A DNA stretch of 50,902 nucleotides from Pseudoduganella aquatica (GCF_009857595.1 NZ_WWCU01000042.1:1-50902), one strand, 5' to 3'. Positions 24,998-32,969 are shown, counted from the stretch's first letter. Notes: generated from the sequence alone by a model not told the origin. Made by a program: numbers and translations.

Positions 24998-25912
24998 ATG
25001 GAGATCCGGCATTTGCGCTACTTCCTTGCTGTTGCCGAGGAGAAAAACTTCACGCGGGCCGCGCACCGCCTGTTCATAGCGCAGCCGCCGCTAAGCCGGC
25101 AGATCCAGCAACTGGAAGAGGAGTTGGGCGTGGCCCTGTTCGAGAAAGGCTCGCGGCCGCTGCGTCTCACCGAGGCCGGTAGCTTTTTTCAGGCGCATGC
25201 CCAGGTTTTGCTCGACAAGATGGCCGATCTGAAAACGATGACGCAGCGCGTGGGTAAAATCGAGCGCACGCTGTCGATCGGCTTCGTGGCGTCGACGCTG
25301 TACGGCCTGCTGCCGGAAATCGTGCGCCGCTTCCGCACGCAGTACGAGGGCGTGGAAATCACCTTCCACGAATTGACGACGATGGAACAGATGCGCGCGC
25401 TGAAGGAAGGCCGCATCGATGTGGGATTTGGCCGCGTGAAGTCGGAAGACCCGTCGATACGCCGCATTCTGCTGCGCGAGGAAAGGCTGATCGTGGCGCT
25501 GCCGGTGGGACACCGGCTGGCGGAACTGGGACGGCCGCTCAAGCTGCGCGAGCTGGTGGGGGAGAATCTGATCGTCTACCCGCGCAACCCGCGCCCCAGC
25601 TTCGCCGACCAGGTGCTGGCCATTTTCAGCGACCGCGCGCTGCATCCCGAGCACGTGATGGAAGTGCGCGAGCTGCAGATCGCCATCGGCATGGTGGCGG
25701 CGGGGCAGGGCATCTCCATCGTGCCGGACAGCCTGCAAGGCATGAAGCGCACCGATGTGCAGTATGTCGAAATCGACGACAAGCACGCGGTGTCGCCTAT
25801 CCTGTTCAGCATACGGCTGATGGACAGGACCGAGGAAATCCGCAACATGCTGCAGATTATTTACGACGTCTACGAGTCGCGCGGCATCCCGCACGTGAAG
25901 GAGGAGTTGTAG
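24998..25912 (+). CDS. catR: LysR-family activator of the cat-ben genes
   Basis: A 304-aa regulator. An N-terminal winged helix-turn-helix (MEIRHLRYFLAVAEEKNFTR, AQPPLSRQIQQLEEELG) is followed by a periplasmic-binding-protein-like effector domain. The sequence (SFFQAHAQVLLDKMADLK, GFVASTLYGLLPEIVRRFR) groups with the CatR/BenM/CatM type, which respond to cis,cis-muconate and sometimes benzoate. It is divergent from catB. No AraC-type BenR is present in the window, so CatR may control both ben and cat genes, as BenM/CatM do in Acinetobacter (inference). The TAG stop codon lies inside a REP-like palindrome. Confidence 0.9.
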   Translation: MEIRHLRYFLAVAEEKNFTRAAHRLFIAQPPLSRQIQQLEEELGVALFEKGSRPLRLTEAGSFFQAHAQVLLDKMADLKTMTQRVGKIERTLSIGFVASTLYGLLPEIVRRFRTQYEGVEITFHELTTMEQMRALKEGRIDVGFGRVKSEDPSIRRILLREERLIVALPVGHRLAELGRPLKLRELVGENLIVYPRNPRPSFADQVLAIFSDRALHPEHVMEVRELQIAIGMVAAGQGISIVPDSLQGMKRTDVQYVEIDDKHAVSPILFSIRLMDRTEEIRNMLQIIYDVYESRGIPHVKEEL

Positions 25913-25938
25913 GGCGGGTTAGCAACGCGTAACCCGCC
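25909..25938. repeat. REP-like palindrome copy 1
   Basis: GTAGGGCGGGTTAG ... CGTAACCCGCC, with arms GGCGGGTTA / TAACCCGCC. It overlaps the catR stop codon and separates it from the convergent porin gene, where it may act as a bidirectional hairpin. Confidence 0.85.
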
Positions 25939-25954
25939 ATTGCGACCGCCGGCA

Positions 25955-27055
25955 TCAAAACATATGCCGCACCCCTGCCGAGATGCCGGACTGGCTCAGC
26001 CCCGTGCCCACAGTGCCGCCGGCGTCGAGCGCGATGGCTGCGGCGCCGGCGTTCTTCATGTGGCCCAGCGAGGTGTACACGGCGGTGCGCCTGGACAGGA
26101 AGTAGGTCAGGCGCAGCACCGACAGCGTGGAGTCGTTGCCGCTGCCCTTCACGTCGTGGCGCGCAAGCTGGCCGTCGAGCTGCATCAGCGGCGACAGCGG
26201 ATAGCTGGCGCCGATGTAGTACAGGTCCGATTCGAGGTCGTTGGCGCGCGTTGCCGCCACCTTCTTGCGGGCCATCACGCCTGCGCCTATCTTCGTTGCG
26301 CCCAGCATGGCGTAGCCGTTGACGGTGATGCGTTTGTCGTTGCTGTCGCTGGTGGTCAGCCCGGCCGCCGCGCCGGCGTTGCCGTACATGATGTCGTAGG
26401 TGGCGTTCAGGCCCCAGTCCTTGCTGTCGTAGCCCAGCAGTCCGGTAATCTGGCGGCAGGCTTTTGAATTGCCCGCCACTTCGCCGGCGCAGTTGGTGCC
26501 GCCCGGCCCGCCCGCCGAGGATGCGTCCCGCCCCAGGCTGTAGGTTGCGCCCACGGTGAAGCCGTTGAACGTGCCCAGATAGCCCACGGCGTTGTCGCTG
26601 CGGGCGTTGGGGATGTACAGGTCGATGCTGGACATGCTGAACAGATTGGGACCCAGCACGTCCGCCTTCGCTTGCGCCAGGAAGGTCATGTTGACCTGGC
26701 GGCCCAGCGTCAGCGTGCCCCACGCGCCTTTCAGGCCCACATTGGCCTGGCGGCCGAACAGGCGGTTGCCCTGGCCCACGGTGCCGGTGTCCAGGCTCAC
26801 GCCGGTCTCCAGCGTGAACACGGCCTGCAGGCCGCCGCCCAGGTCCTCCACGCCACGGAAGCCCAGGCGGGAGGGCACGCTGCCGGTCAGGCCCGGCACC
26901 TTCACCATGGAGTTGCCCGCCGCGTTGGTGTTGGTGGTGTATGCCAGGCCGCTATCGAGGATGCCGTAGATGGTGACCTGGCTTTGCGCCATGGCCGGAT
27001 GGATGATGGCGGCCAGCGCGGCGCACAGTGCTGCTTTTTTTACTGCTTTGTTCAT
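25955..27055 (-). CDS. Gram-negative trimeric porin
   Basis: A 366-aa outer-membrane porin of the betaproteobacterial OmpC-like type. The signal peptide is MNKAVKKAALCAALAAIIHPAMAQ, cut before SQVTIYGILDSGLAY, which is the standard first strand. The barrel ends in GVRHMF with a C-terminal Phe. The ATG at 27055 has TGGAGA at 6 nt; a TTG one codon earlier is ignored. It follows benK by 49 nt on the same strand, so it is likely expressed with the transporter and may help benzoate cross the outer membrane. It is not an OprD-type BenF. Confidence 0.92.
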   Translation of the reverse strand: MNKAVKKAALCAALAAIIHPAMAQSQVTIYGILDSGLAYTTNTNAAGNSMVKVPGLTGSVPSRLGFRGVEDLGGGLQAVFTLETGVSLDTGTVGQGNRLFGRQANVGLKGAWGTLTLGRQVNMTFLAQAKADVLGPNLFSMSSIDLYIPNARSDNAVGYLGTFNGFTVGATYSLGRDASSAGGPGGTNCAGEVAGNSKACRQITGLLGYDSKDWGLNATYDIMYGNAGAAAGLTTSDSNDKRITVNGYAMLGATKIGAGVMARKKVAATRANDLESDLYYIGASYPLSPLMQLDGQLARHDVKGSGNDSTLSVLRLTYFLSRRTAVYTSLGHMKNAGAAAIALDAGGTVGTGLSQSGISAGVRHMF

Positions 27056-27104
27056 CAAGTGTCTCCAGATTGTTGTTTTTTATGGGCGTGTTCAAACTTG
27101 CGGA

Positions 27105-28451
27105 CTACGCCGCTTCGGCTTGCGCCGCCGTGACGCCGTGCGAGGCCGATGCCGAACGCTTCTGCCGTATCAGCGACACGGCGACAACGGCAATGGCGGC
27201 GGGGATGGCCATGGCCATGAAGTTCTGCTCCAGCGGCAGCTGCATGCCGACCAGCGTGCCGATGGCGATGGGCGCCAGGATGGCGCCGCTGCGGCCCACG
27301 CCGGAAGCCCAGCCTATGCCGGTGGCGCGGATGGCCATGGGATAGAACTGGCCCGCATAGGCGTAGGTGACGATCTGCGTCCCGATGGTGGAGGCGCCAG
27401 CCAGGCCCACCAGCAGGAACAGCACCTCAGTCGGCACTTTGTAGCCGAGCAGCGTGATGGAGACGCCGGCCAGCGCGTACATGCCGATCAACACATGCTT
27501 GATGTTGAAGCGGTCCGCCAGCCAGCCGCCGCCGACGGCGCCTATCACTGCGCCGAAGTTCAGCACCAGCACAAAGGTCAGCGCGGAGCCCAGGCTGTAG
27601 CCGGCGCTGGCCATCAGCTTGGTCAGCCAGGAACTGAGCGCGTACACCATGAACAGGCACATGAAGAAAGCCACCCAGAACATCACGGTGCTAAAGCCGC
27701 GCCCATCCTGGAACAGCTTGCGAATGGGAGCGCCCGCTGCGCTGTCGGCGGCGGGAATGGCGAAGCGGTCGCCGCTGGCGGGATGGTAGGACGGCTCCAT
27801 GCGAGCCAGGATGGCTTTCAATTCAGGCAGGCGGTTCTCCCGGATCAGGAAGGGCATGGACTCCGGCATGAACTTCAAGATAAAGGGAATCAGCAGCACC
27901 GGCACGCCGGCCGCCAGGAACACGGACGACCAGCCGTAGGCTTCGATCAGCCCTTTGCCCAGCAGGGCTGCCAACATGCCGCCGACGGCGTAGCCGCTGA
28001 ACATGAGCGTGACCATGGTGGAGCGGATTTTCCTGGGCGAGAACTCGGTCATCTGCGCCACCACATTCGGCATCACGCCGCCTATGCCCAGGCCGGCCAG
28101 GAAGCGCATGGCGCTGAAGGTGTAGGGATCGGTGGCGAAGCCCGCCGCTGCGGTGAACACGCTGAACAGGCCGATGCAGATGGCGATGGCGAGGCGGCGG
28201 CCGATCTTGTCGGCCACGGTGCCGAGGAAGATGGCGCCGAACATCATACCGAACAGCGCCGAGCTGACCATGAAGCCGGCATTCTGGGCGGTGACGCCCA
28301 TTTCCTTCATGATGGAGGGCAGGGCGATGCCTGCGACGGCAAGGTCATAGCCGTCGCAGATGATGATGATGGCGCACCAGAACAGCACGCCGGCGTGGAA
28401 GCGCGTGAAGCGCGCTCCGTCCGACAGCTTGTGAACGTCGATTTGTTGCAT
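27105..28451 (-). CDS. benK: MFS aromatic acid:H+ symporter, BenK/PcaK type
   Basis: A 448-aa, 12-helix carrier of the AAHS family. The first helix carries the signature CDGYDLAVAGIALPSIM, and the loop between helices 2 and 3 has GTVADKIGRR. Length is typical. GGAGAC precedes the ATG. An operator-like element nearly identical to the catB promoter lies 73 nt upstream, so it is probably induced with catabolism. Benzoate is the likely substrate from context; related carriers take 4-hydroxybenzoate or protocatechuate. Confidence 0.85.
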   Translation of the reverse strand: MQQIDVHKLSDGARFTRFHAGVLFWCAIIIICDGYDLAVAGIALPSIMKEMGVTAQNAGFMVSSALFGMMFGAIFLGTVADKIGRRLAIAICIGLFSVFTAAAGFATDPYTFSAMRFLAGLGIGGVMPNVVAQMTEFSPRKIRSTMVTLMFSGYAVGGMLAALLGKGLIEAYGWSSVFLAAGVPVLLIPFILKFMPESMPFLIRENRLPELKAILARMEPSYHPASGDRFAIPAADSAAGAPIRKLFQDGRGFSTVMFWVAFFMCLFMVYALSSWLTKLMASAGYSLGSALTFVLVLNFGAVIGAVGGGWLADRFNIKHVLIGMYALAGVSITLLGYKVPTEVLFLLVGLAGASTIGTQIVTYAYAGQFYPMAIRATGIGWASGVGRSGAILAPIAIGTLVGMQLPLEQNFMAMAIPAAIAVVAVSLIRQKRSASASHGVTAAQAEAA

Positions 28452-28505
28452 GGTTTAGTCTCCTGAAAGCCCCGGTTAGTAGTTTTGAAATGGGGACATT
28501 CGGAG

Positions 28506-28533
28506 GATAGATATACCTTGCAGCGCCGTCCAA
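28506..28533 (-). promoter_or_regulatory. Predicted benK promoter (TTGGAC-N16-TCTATC)
   Basis: On the minus strand, TTGGAC (28533-28528) and TCTATC (28511-28506) have the same 16-nt spacing and order as at catB. The benK ATG begins 54 nt downstream. Confidence 0.5.
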
Positions 28534-28559
28534 GACCGATTTGGTAGCTTTTCGATACC
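28524..28559. promoter_or_regulatory. CatR-type operator upstream of benK
   Basis: 28524-28546 matches 24948-24970 at 20 of 23 positions, in the same orientation to its target gene. A GGTA-N9-TACC dyad (28543-28559) contains a LysR T-N11-A box (T28545 to A28557) in the same register as at catB. Confidence 0.65.
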
Positions 28560-28643
28560 CTCGAAGTATTACATTGATGACCTTTCCGGCGGGAGCGCCG
28601 CGCGCGTGCTATCGTGCGCCCGTGAACGGAACGAGGAGCGCAT

Positions 28644-29429
28644 GTGTTTTCTGTGAATGTGGGACCGCTGGTGCTGCAGGCCAGCCACCTGTTGCTGGCC
28701 ATGGCGTTCGGCATCGCCGCCGGCGTGGGCTATCTGGTGGGGCGCAAGAACAAGGTGAACGTCACCGGCATATTGCTGGATATGGCGCTCGCTGCGCTGG
28801 TGGCGGGGCGCATCGCCTTCGTCGTTACGCGGTTTGACGATTTCCGCAGCGCGCCCTGGTGGGCGGTGTTCGACTTCCGCGACGGCGGCGGCAACTGGCC
28901 TGCGGCCATCGCGGGCGGCCTTGCGGTGGCGGTCTGGCGCTGCTGGCGCAAGCCGCAGCTGCAAGCGCCGCTGGCTGCGGGCTTGATCGCGGCGTTGTTC
29001 GCGTGGGACATGTCCGGCTCGGCCATTGCCTTGCGCAGTCCGCAGGGAGCGGCAGCCCCGGCCGCCATCCGCCAGTTCGCTGGCGGCAAGCCGATGGTGG
29101 TGAACTTCTGGGCCAGCTGGTGCCCGCCGTGCCGGCGCGAGATGCCGGTGCTGGCGAAGATGCAGCAGCAGCGCCGCGACGTGGCCTTTGTCTTCGTCAA
29201 CGAGGACGCCGAAGCGGCGGCGGGGCAGGGCTTCCTGGCCGAACGCGGCTTCACCGTGGCCAATACCGTGCATGACGCGGACGGGAAGATCGCGCACGGG
29301 GTGGGCGCTTCCGCTTTCCCTACCACGCTGTTCTACGGTGCGGACGGCAAGCTGGCCAGCCTGCACATCGGCGAGTTGTCGCAAGCCTCGCTCAATGCCT
29401 ATCTCGAAAAAATCGCGCCGCCGCTGTAA
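28644..29429 (+). CDS. TlpA-like thioredoxin with a degenerate Lgt-like membrane domain
   Basis: A 261-aa protein. The N-terminal half (about 1-128) has four or so hydrophobic segments that resemble prolipoprotein diacylglyceryl transferase (AGRIAFVVTRFDDFRSAPWW and GGGNWPAAIAGGLAV resemble the Lgt GGRLGYVLFY and HGGLLGG region), but the catalytic His is missing. The C-terminal half is a periplasmic TlpA/ResE-type thioredoxin with FWASWCPPCRREMPVL (Cys160, Cys163) and the cis-Pro in AFPTTLF. It would reduce or exchange disulfides outside the membrane. The start is GTG at 28644 with GAGGAG upstream; the overlapping ATG at 28642 is out of frame and closes quickly. It is divergent from benK but has no clear link to it. 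Confidence 0.82.
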   Translation: MFSVNVGPLVLQASHLLLAMAFGIAAGVGYLVGRKNKVNVTGILLDMALAALVAGRIAFVVTRFDDFRSAPWWAVFDFRDGGGNWPAAIAGGLAVAVWRCWRKPQLQAPLAAGLIAALFAWDMSGSAIALRSPQGAAAPAAIRQFAGGKPMVVNFWASWCPPCRREMPVLAKMQQQRRDVAFVFVNEDAEAAAGQGFLAERGFTVANTVHDADGKIAHGVGASAFPTTLFYGADGKLASLHIGELSQASLNAYLEKIAPPL

Positions 29430-29434
29430 CCTTT

Positions 29435-29480
29435 TTGTAATTTGCGGGTCATGTTTGGGTCATGCGCCGGTTTCTATACT
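29435..29480 (+). promoter_or_regulatory. Pho-box-like phased repeats and -10 of the hydrolase gene
   Basis: Two GGGTCATG copies (29446-29453 and 29457-29464) are exactly 11 bp apart, and a weaker TTGTAAT (29435-29441) lies one more 11-bp step upstream. A TATACT -10 box is at 29475-29480, and no -35 hexamer is seen. This is the geometry of an OmpR/PhoB-family activation site. Confidence 0.55.
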
Positions 29481-29509
29481 GGGTTTTTCAACCAGAAAAG
29501 GACAGGACC

Positions 29510-30271
29510 ATGAAACGCTCAATTTTCGCGGCTGCGGCCGCAGCCATGCTGGCCAGCGGCTTTGCCTCTGCCGCTCCGGCCGCCCCGACCGTGCCCTCCG
29601 TGCGCAACGTCGTGCTGGTGCACGGCGCGTATGCCGACGGCTCCGGCTGGAACGAGGTGATCGCGCGCCTGCAGAAGGCTGGCATGCATGTGACCTCGGT
29701 GCAGAATCCCCTGACCTCGCTGGCGGACGACGCCGACGCCACGCGCCGCGTGCTGGCGCTGCAGGACGGGCCGACCATCCTGGTGGGCCACTCGTGGGCC
29801 GGCACGGTGATCAGCGAAACCGGCAACGATCCGAAAGTGAAGGCGCTGGTCTACTTGGCGGCGCGCGCGCCGGACGTGGGCGAGGACTACGCCGCACTGG
29901 CCGCCCAATTCCCTGCCGCGCCAGCCGCAGCGGGCCTGGTGAAATCGCCGGATGGTTTCGCCCAGCTGAGCGAGCAGGCTTTCGTGCGCGACTTCGCAGG
30001 AGACCTGGACCCGGCGCAGGCGCGCGTGTTGTATGCAGGCCAGGGCCGCATTTCGCAGACCCTGTTCGCCAGCCGCACCACGCAGGCGGCCTGGAAAAAC
30101 AAGCCAAGCTACTACGCCATCTCCCTGCAAGACCGCACCACCTCGCCCGAGCTGGAACGCTTCGTCGCCAATCGCATGGGCGCCAAGACGATAGAGCTGA
30201 ACTCCAGCCACGTATCGATGATTTCCCATCCCGACGAAATCGCCAATCTGATACTGGAAGCTGCAAAGTAA
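29510..30271 (+). CDS. Secreted alpha/beta hydrolase
   Basis: A 253-aa hydrolase with a Sec signal peptide (MKRSIFAAAAAAMLASGFASA). The core matches the AB_hydrolase_6 / salicylate-esterase-like group: VVLVHGAYADGSGW (oxyanion), nucleophile Ser95 in VGHSWAGTV, and C-terminal His in NSSHVSMISHP. Similar proteins are often annotated only as alpha/beta hydrolases or haloperoxidase-like enzymes. The substrate is unknown. The ATG at 29510 is preceded by AGGA. It is a single-gene unit between a phased-repeat promoter and a strong terminator. Confidence 0.88.
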   Translation: MKRSIFAAAAAAMLASGFASAAPAAPTVPSVRNVVLVHGAYADGSGWNEVIARLQKAGMHVTSVQNPLTSLADDADATRRVLALQDGPTILVGHSWAGTVISETGNDPKVKALVYLAARAPDVGEDYAALAAQFPAAPAAAGLVKSPDGFAQLSEQAFVRDFAGDLDPAQARVLYAGQGRISQTLFASRTTQAAWKNKPSYYAISLQDRTTSPELERFVANRMGAKTIELNSSHVSMISHPDEIANLILEAAK

Positions 30272-30286
30272 GAGGGCCAGACGCCG

Positions 30287-30340
30287 GAAGCCCCGGCGCG
30301 TTCACGAAACATCGTGGCGCGCCGGGGCTTCTTTGCGTTT
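30287..30340 (+). terminator. Terminator of the hydrolase gene (14-bp stem)
   Basis: GAAGCCCCGGCGCG (30287-30300) pairs perfectly with 30318-30331 and is followed by TTTGCGTTTT. The loop itself can form a small CACGA/TCGTG stem. Confidence 0.75.
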
Positions 30341-30359
30341 TGGCGGCAATGAAAAATGC

Positions 30360-30395
30360 GTAGGGCGGGTTAGCAGCGCAGCTGCGTAACCCGCC
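30360..30395. repeat. REP-like palindrome copy 2
   Basis: GTAGGGCGGGTTAGCAGCG, then CAGCTGCGTAACCCGCC. It lies between the hydrolase terminator and the convergent czcE-like gene. This copy has the longer inner stem GCAGC/GCTGC. Confidence 0.85.
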
Positions 30396-30406
30396 ATTGC
30401 GGCCTA

Positions 30407-30739
30407 TCAGCGATACAGCGGATTCGCTCCCACATAAACCACAACCTTGGGGTCCACGCTGCCCGCCGGCGCGATTTTCGCCAGGTGGAAAGCGCTTTCG
30501 CCTGTCAGCGTGTCAAAATGCCAGGTGAAACGTTCCCCGCTGGCGGTCTTGAATTCCACCGTATCGCCGTTGTCGACGTTGACGCCGGCGGTTGCTGCGG
30601 TCAGCGTCACGGTGCGCTGGGCGTTGGCGGACGCCACGGCCTTGCCGTAGACAGCGGTGCCGTTGGTGGAAGCGAAAGCGCCGGTGGAAGCGGCAGCCAG
30701 TGCGGCGGTCAGTGCCGCCATGCGAAGTGCGTTAAACAT
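30407..30739 (-). CDS. CzcE-like periplasmic metal-binding protein
   Basis: A 110-aa exported protein. A signal peptide (MFNALRMAALTAALAAASTGAFA) is followed by a domain resembling CzcE of Cupriavidus metallidurans (VYGKAVASANAQRTVTLTAAT, VNVDNGDTVEF, FTWHFDTLTGES, AHLAKIAP-like FHLAKIAPAG, VVVYVGANPLYR). CzcE binds copper in the periplasm. AAGGAA precedes the ATG. It is divergent from a copper/heavy-metal two-component system, with dyad and repeat motifs between them, so metal induction is likely. No efflux genes (czcCBA, cusCBA) are adjacent. Confidence 0.82.
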   Translation of the reverse strand: MFNALRMAALTAALAAASTGAFASTNGTAVYGKAVASANAQRTVTLTAATAGVNVDNGDTVEFKTASGERFTWHFDTLTGESAFHLAKIAPAGSVDPKVVVYVGANPLYR

Positions 30740-30798
30740 GGTGTATTCCTTTGGTTGGGAGTTGGCTTGTCACGGTTCCCATGCTAACGAGGCGCCAC

Positions 30799-30835
30799 TG
30801 ACGCGAAGATGACGCGCAAATTACAGCTTTGTAAT
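30799..30835. promoter_or_regulatory. Predicted CopR/CusR-type binding region
   Basis: A direct repeat TGACGCG (30799-30805 and 30810-30816) with 11-bp period is followed by the perfect dyad ATTACA-GCTT-TGTAAT (30820-30835). It sits between the divergent czcE-like gene and the response regulator. The dyad resembles known copper boxes. Confidence 0.65.
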
Positions 30836-30882
30836 CCAAATCGCGGCCGGAAAAGCCGACAATGTCCCGTCTGGAGGGCATG

Positions 30883-31554
30883 ATGAAAATACTGGTGGTG
30901 GAAGACGAACCGAAGGCCGGCGATTACCTGGTCAAGGGCTTGCAGGAGTCCGGCTACGTGGCGGACCTGGCGCGCAATGGCGTGGACGGCCTGGCGCTGG
31001 CGCTGGAACTGGACTATGAGCTGATCGTGCTGGACGTGATGCTGCCGCAAATGGACGGCTGGGCGGTGCTGGCCAAGCTGCGCGAGCGCAAGCAGACCCC
31101 GGTGCTGTTCCTCACCGCGCGCGACGACGTCGTGGACCGTGTAAAAGGCCTGGAACTGGGCGCGGACGACTACCTCGTGAAGCCCTTCGCCTTCGCCGAA
31201 CTGCTGGCCCGCATCAAGACGCTGATGCGCCGTGGCCCGGTGCGCGAGATGGAGCTGATACGCGTGGCCGACCTGGAAATCGACGTGCTGCGCCGCCGCG
31301 TTACGCGCCAGTCCGCGCGCATAGAGCTGACGGCCAAGGAATTCGCGCTGCTGCACCTGCTGGCCAAGCGCCAGGGCGAGGTGCTGTCGCGTACGCAGAT
31401 CGCTTCCATGGTGTGGGATATGAACTTCGATTCGGACACCAACGTGGTGGACGTCGCGGTGCGCCGCCTGCGCGCCAAGATAGACGACCCTTACGAGGCC
31501 AAGCTGATACAGACCGTGCGCGGCATGGGCTATCTGCTGGAGCACCGGCCGTGA
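30883..31554 (+). CDS. Heavy-metal response regulator, CopR/CusR type
   Basis: A 223-aa OmpR-family regulator. The receiver has the acidic pair in VVEDEP, phospho-acceptor Asp51 (LIVLDVMLP), Thr in FLTARD, and Lys in YLVKPFAF. The C-terminal winged helix includes LTAKEFALLHLLAKRQGEVLSRTQIASMVWDMNFDSDTNVVDV, a stretch characteristic of the heavy-metal (CopR, CusR, CzcR, IrlR) subgroup. Of three in-frame ATGs (30862, 30880, 30883), the last is best placed after GGAGG. The next gene's GTG overlaps this gene's TGA. Confidence 0.92.
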   Translation: MKILVVEDEPKAGDYLVKGLQESGYVADLARNGVDGLALALELDYELIVLDVMLPQMDGWAVLAKLRERKQTPVLFLTARDDVVDRVKGLELGADDYLVKPFAFAELLARIKTLMRRGPVREMELIRVADLEIDVLRRRVTRQSARIELTAKEFALLHLLAKRQGEVLSRTQIASMVWDMNFDSDTNVVDVAVRRLRAKIDDPYEAKLIQTVRGMGYLLEHRP

Positions 31555-32969
31555 GCGCCGCCCCCACGAGCGCCGCCGCAATGCGCCTGCTGCCGCTGTC
31601 GCTGACGGTGCGGGTGGCGCTAATGCTGGCGGCGGTGGCCATCGCCACCTTCCTGGCCGCAGGCGCCTATCTGTACCAGACGCTGGCCAGCCAGATGTAC
31701 TACCGCGACGACGTGGAACTGGTGAACAAGGCCACGCAGATCCGCCGCATCGTGGCCAGCCTGCCGTCGCCGCAGGCTATCGTGCAGGATCAGCGTCCGC
31801 TGGTGGAAACCCTGTCCGGCCACAACGACTTCATGCTGCGCGTGCGCGGCCCAGCGGGCGAGCGGCTGCTGCAAACGTCCATCACCTCGCGCCCGTTGCC
31901 GAAGATCGCCAGCGTGCCCGCGCAGAACGCGCTGACGCTGGACGATATCCACGACTGGGTGCCGGAGCAGGGCAGCGGACGCATGGTCAGCGCCCTGGGC
32001 CTGGCCGGCGGCGAACCGGTGGAAATCACGCTGGCGCGCGAGCGCTCCGACCGGCTGCGCATCCTCAAGCGCTACGGTGCGGACCTGCTGCTGGCGCTGG
32101 CCGGCGGCGCGGCGCTGGCGGCGCTGCTGGGCTACGCCATCGTGCGCCACAGCATGCGCAGCGTGCGCTCGCTGATCGGCAAGGCCAACGACATCAACGC
32201 CAGCCGGCTCAACACGCGCTTGTCGGTGCGCGACGCGCCGGCCGAGCTGCGCGAAATGGGCGCGGCCTTCAACGCCATGCTGGACCGGCTGGAAGAGGGC
32301 GTGCAGCGCCTGTCCGGCTTTGCCGCCGACCTGGCGCACGACCTGCGCACGCCGCTCAACACGCTGATGGTGGAAACCCAGGTGGCGCTGTCGCGCCCGC
32401 GCACGGTGGAGGAATACCAGGCGCTGCTCGCATCCAACTCGGAAGAATACGAGCGGCTGGCGCGCATGATAGAGAACACGCTGTTCCTGGCGCGCGTGGA
32501 CAACGCGCAGCTGGCCTTGCAGCGCGAAACGCTGGACCTGCGCGCCGAGCTGCTGCGCATCCACGACTATTTTGAAATCCTGGCCGAAGACGTGGGCGTG
32601 CGATTGGCGGTGGACGTGCCGGCGCTGGAGTTGCAGGTCGATCCCGTGCTGCTGCAGCGCGCCGTCAACAATCTGGTCTCGAACGCGATCCGCTACACGC
32701 CTGCGGGCGGCGAGGTGCGGCTGTCCGCTCGGCGCGTGCAGCGCGGCGTGGAGCTGGCCGTCAGCAATACCGGCCCCGGCATCGCCCCCGAGCACCTGCC
32801 GCGCATCTTCGACCGCTACTACCGCGCCGACGCGGCCCGCTCCAGCCAGGCCCACTCGGCAGGGCTGGGCCTGTCCATCGTGCGCGCCATCATGCAGCTG
32901 CACGGCGGCGAGGTGCGCGTGGAAAGCGTGCCTGGCGGCAGCACGACTTTCTTCCTGTGCTTTAATTGA
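31551..32969 (+). CDS. Heavy-metal sensor histidine kinase, CopS/CusS type
   Basis: A 472-aa membrane kinase. It has TM1 (about 19-41), a periplasmic sensor region (about 42-175), TM2 (177-197), HAMP (198-250), HisKA with His263 in DLAHDLRTPLNTLMVETQVALS, and HATPase with NNLVSNAIRYTP, NTGPGI and AGLGLSIV. The ending SVPGGSTTFFLCF is typical of the heavy-metal sensor family. The GTG at 31551 gives a 4-nt overlap with the response regulator (coupled translation); the ATG at 31581 would remove ten residues. Its 3' end overlaps the convergent MFS gene by 8 bp. It probably senses Cu or Zn in the periplasm. Confidence 0.9.
   Translation: MSAAPTSAAAMRLLPLSLTVRVALMLAAVAIATFLAAGAYLYQTLASQMYYRDDVELVNKATQIRRIVASLPSPQAIVQDQRPLVETLSGHNDFMLRVRGPAGERLLQTSITSRPLPKIASVPAQNALTLDDIHDWVPEQGSGRMVSALGLAGGEPVEITLARERSDRLRILKRYGADLLLALAGGAALAALLGYAIVRHSMRSVRSLIGKANDINASRLNTRLSVRDAPAELREMGAAFNAMLDRLEEGVQRLSGFAADLAHDLRTPLNTLMVETQVALSRPRTVEEYQALLASNSEEYERLARMIENTLFLARVDNAQLALQRETLDLRAELLRIHDYFEILAEDVGVRLAVDVPALELQVDPVLLQRAVNNLVSNAIRYTPAGGEVRLSARRVQRGVELAVSNTGPGIAPEHLPRIFDRYYRADAARSSQAHSAGLGLSIVRAIMQLHGGEVRVESVPGGSTTFFLCFN

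Noticed and set aside
27055..27058. TTG as the porin start
   Set aside because: The ATG one codon later has a well-spaced ribosome site and fits the signal peptide.
28642..28644. ATG at 28642 as the TlpA-like start
   Set aside because: That frame stops after four codons. The overlapping GTG at 28644 opens the full protein.
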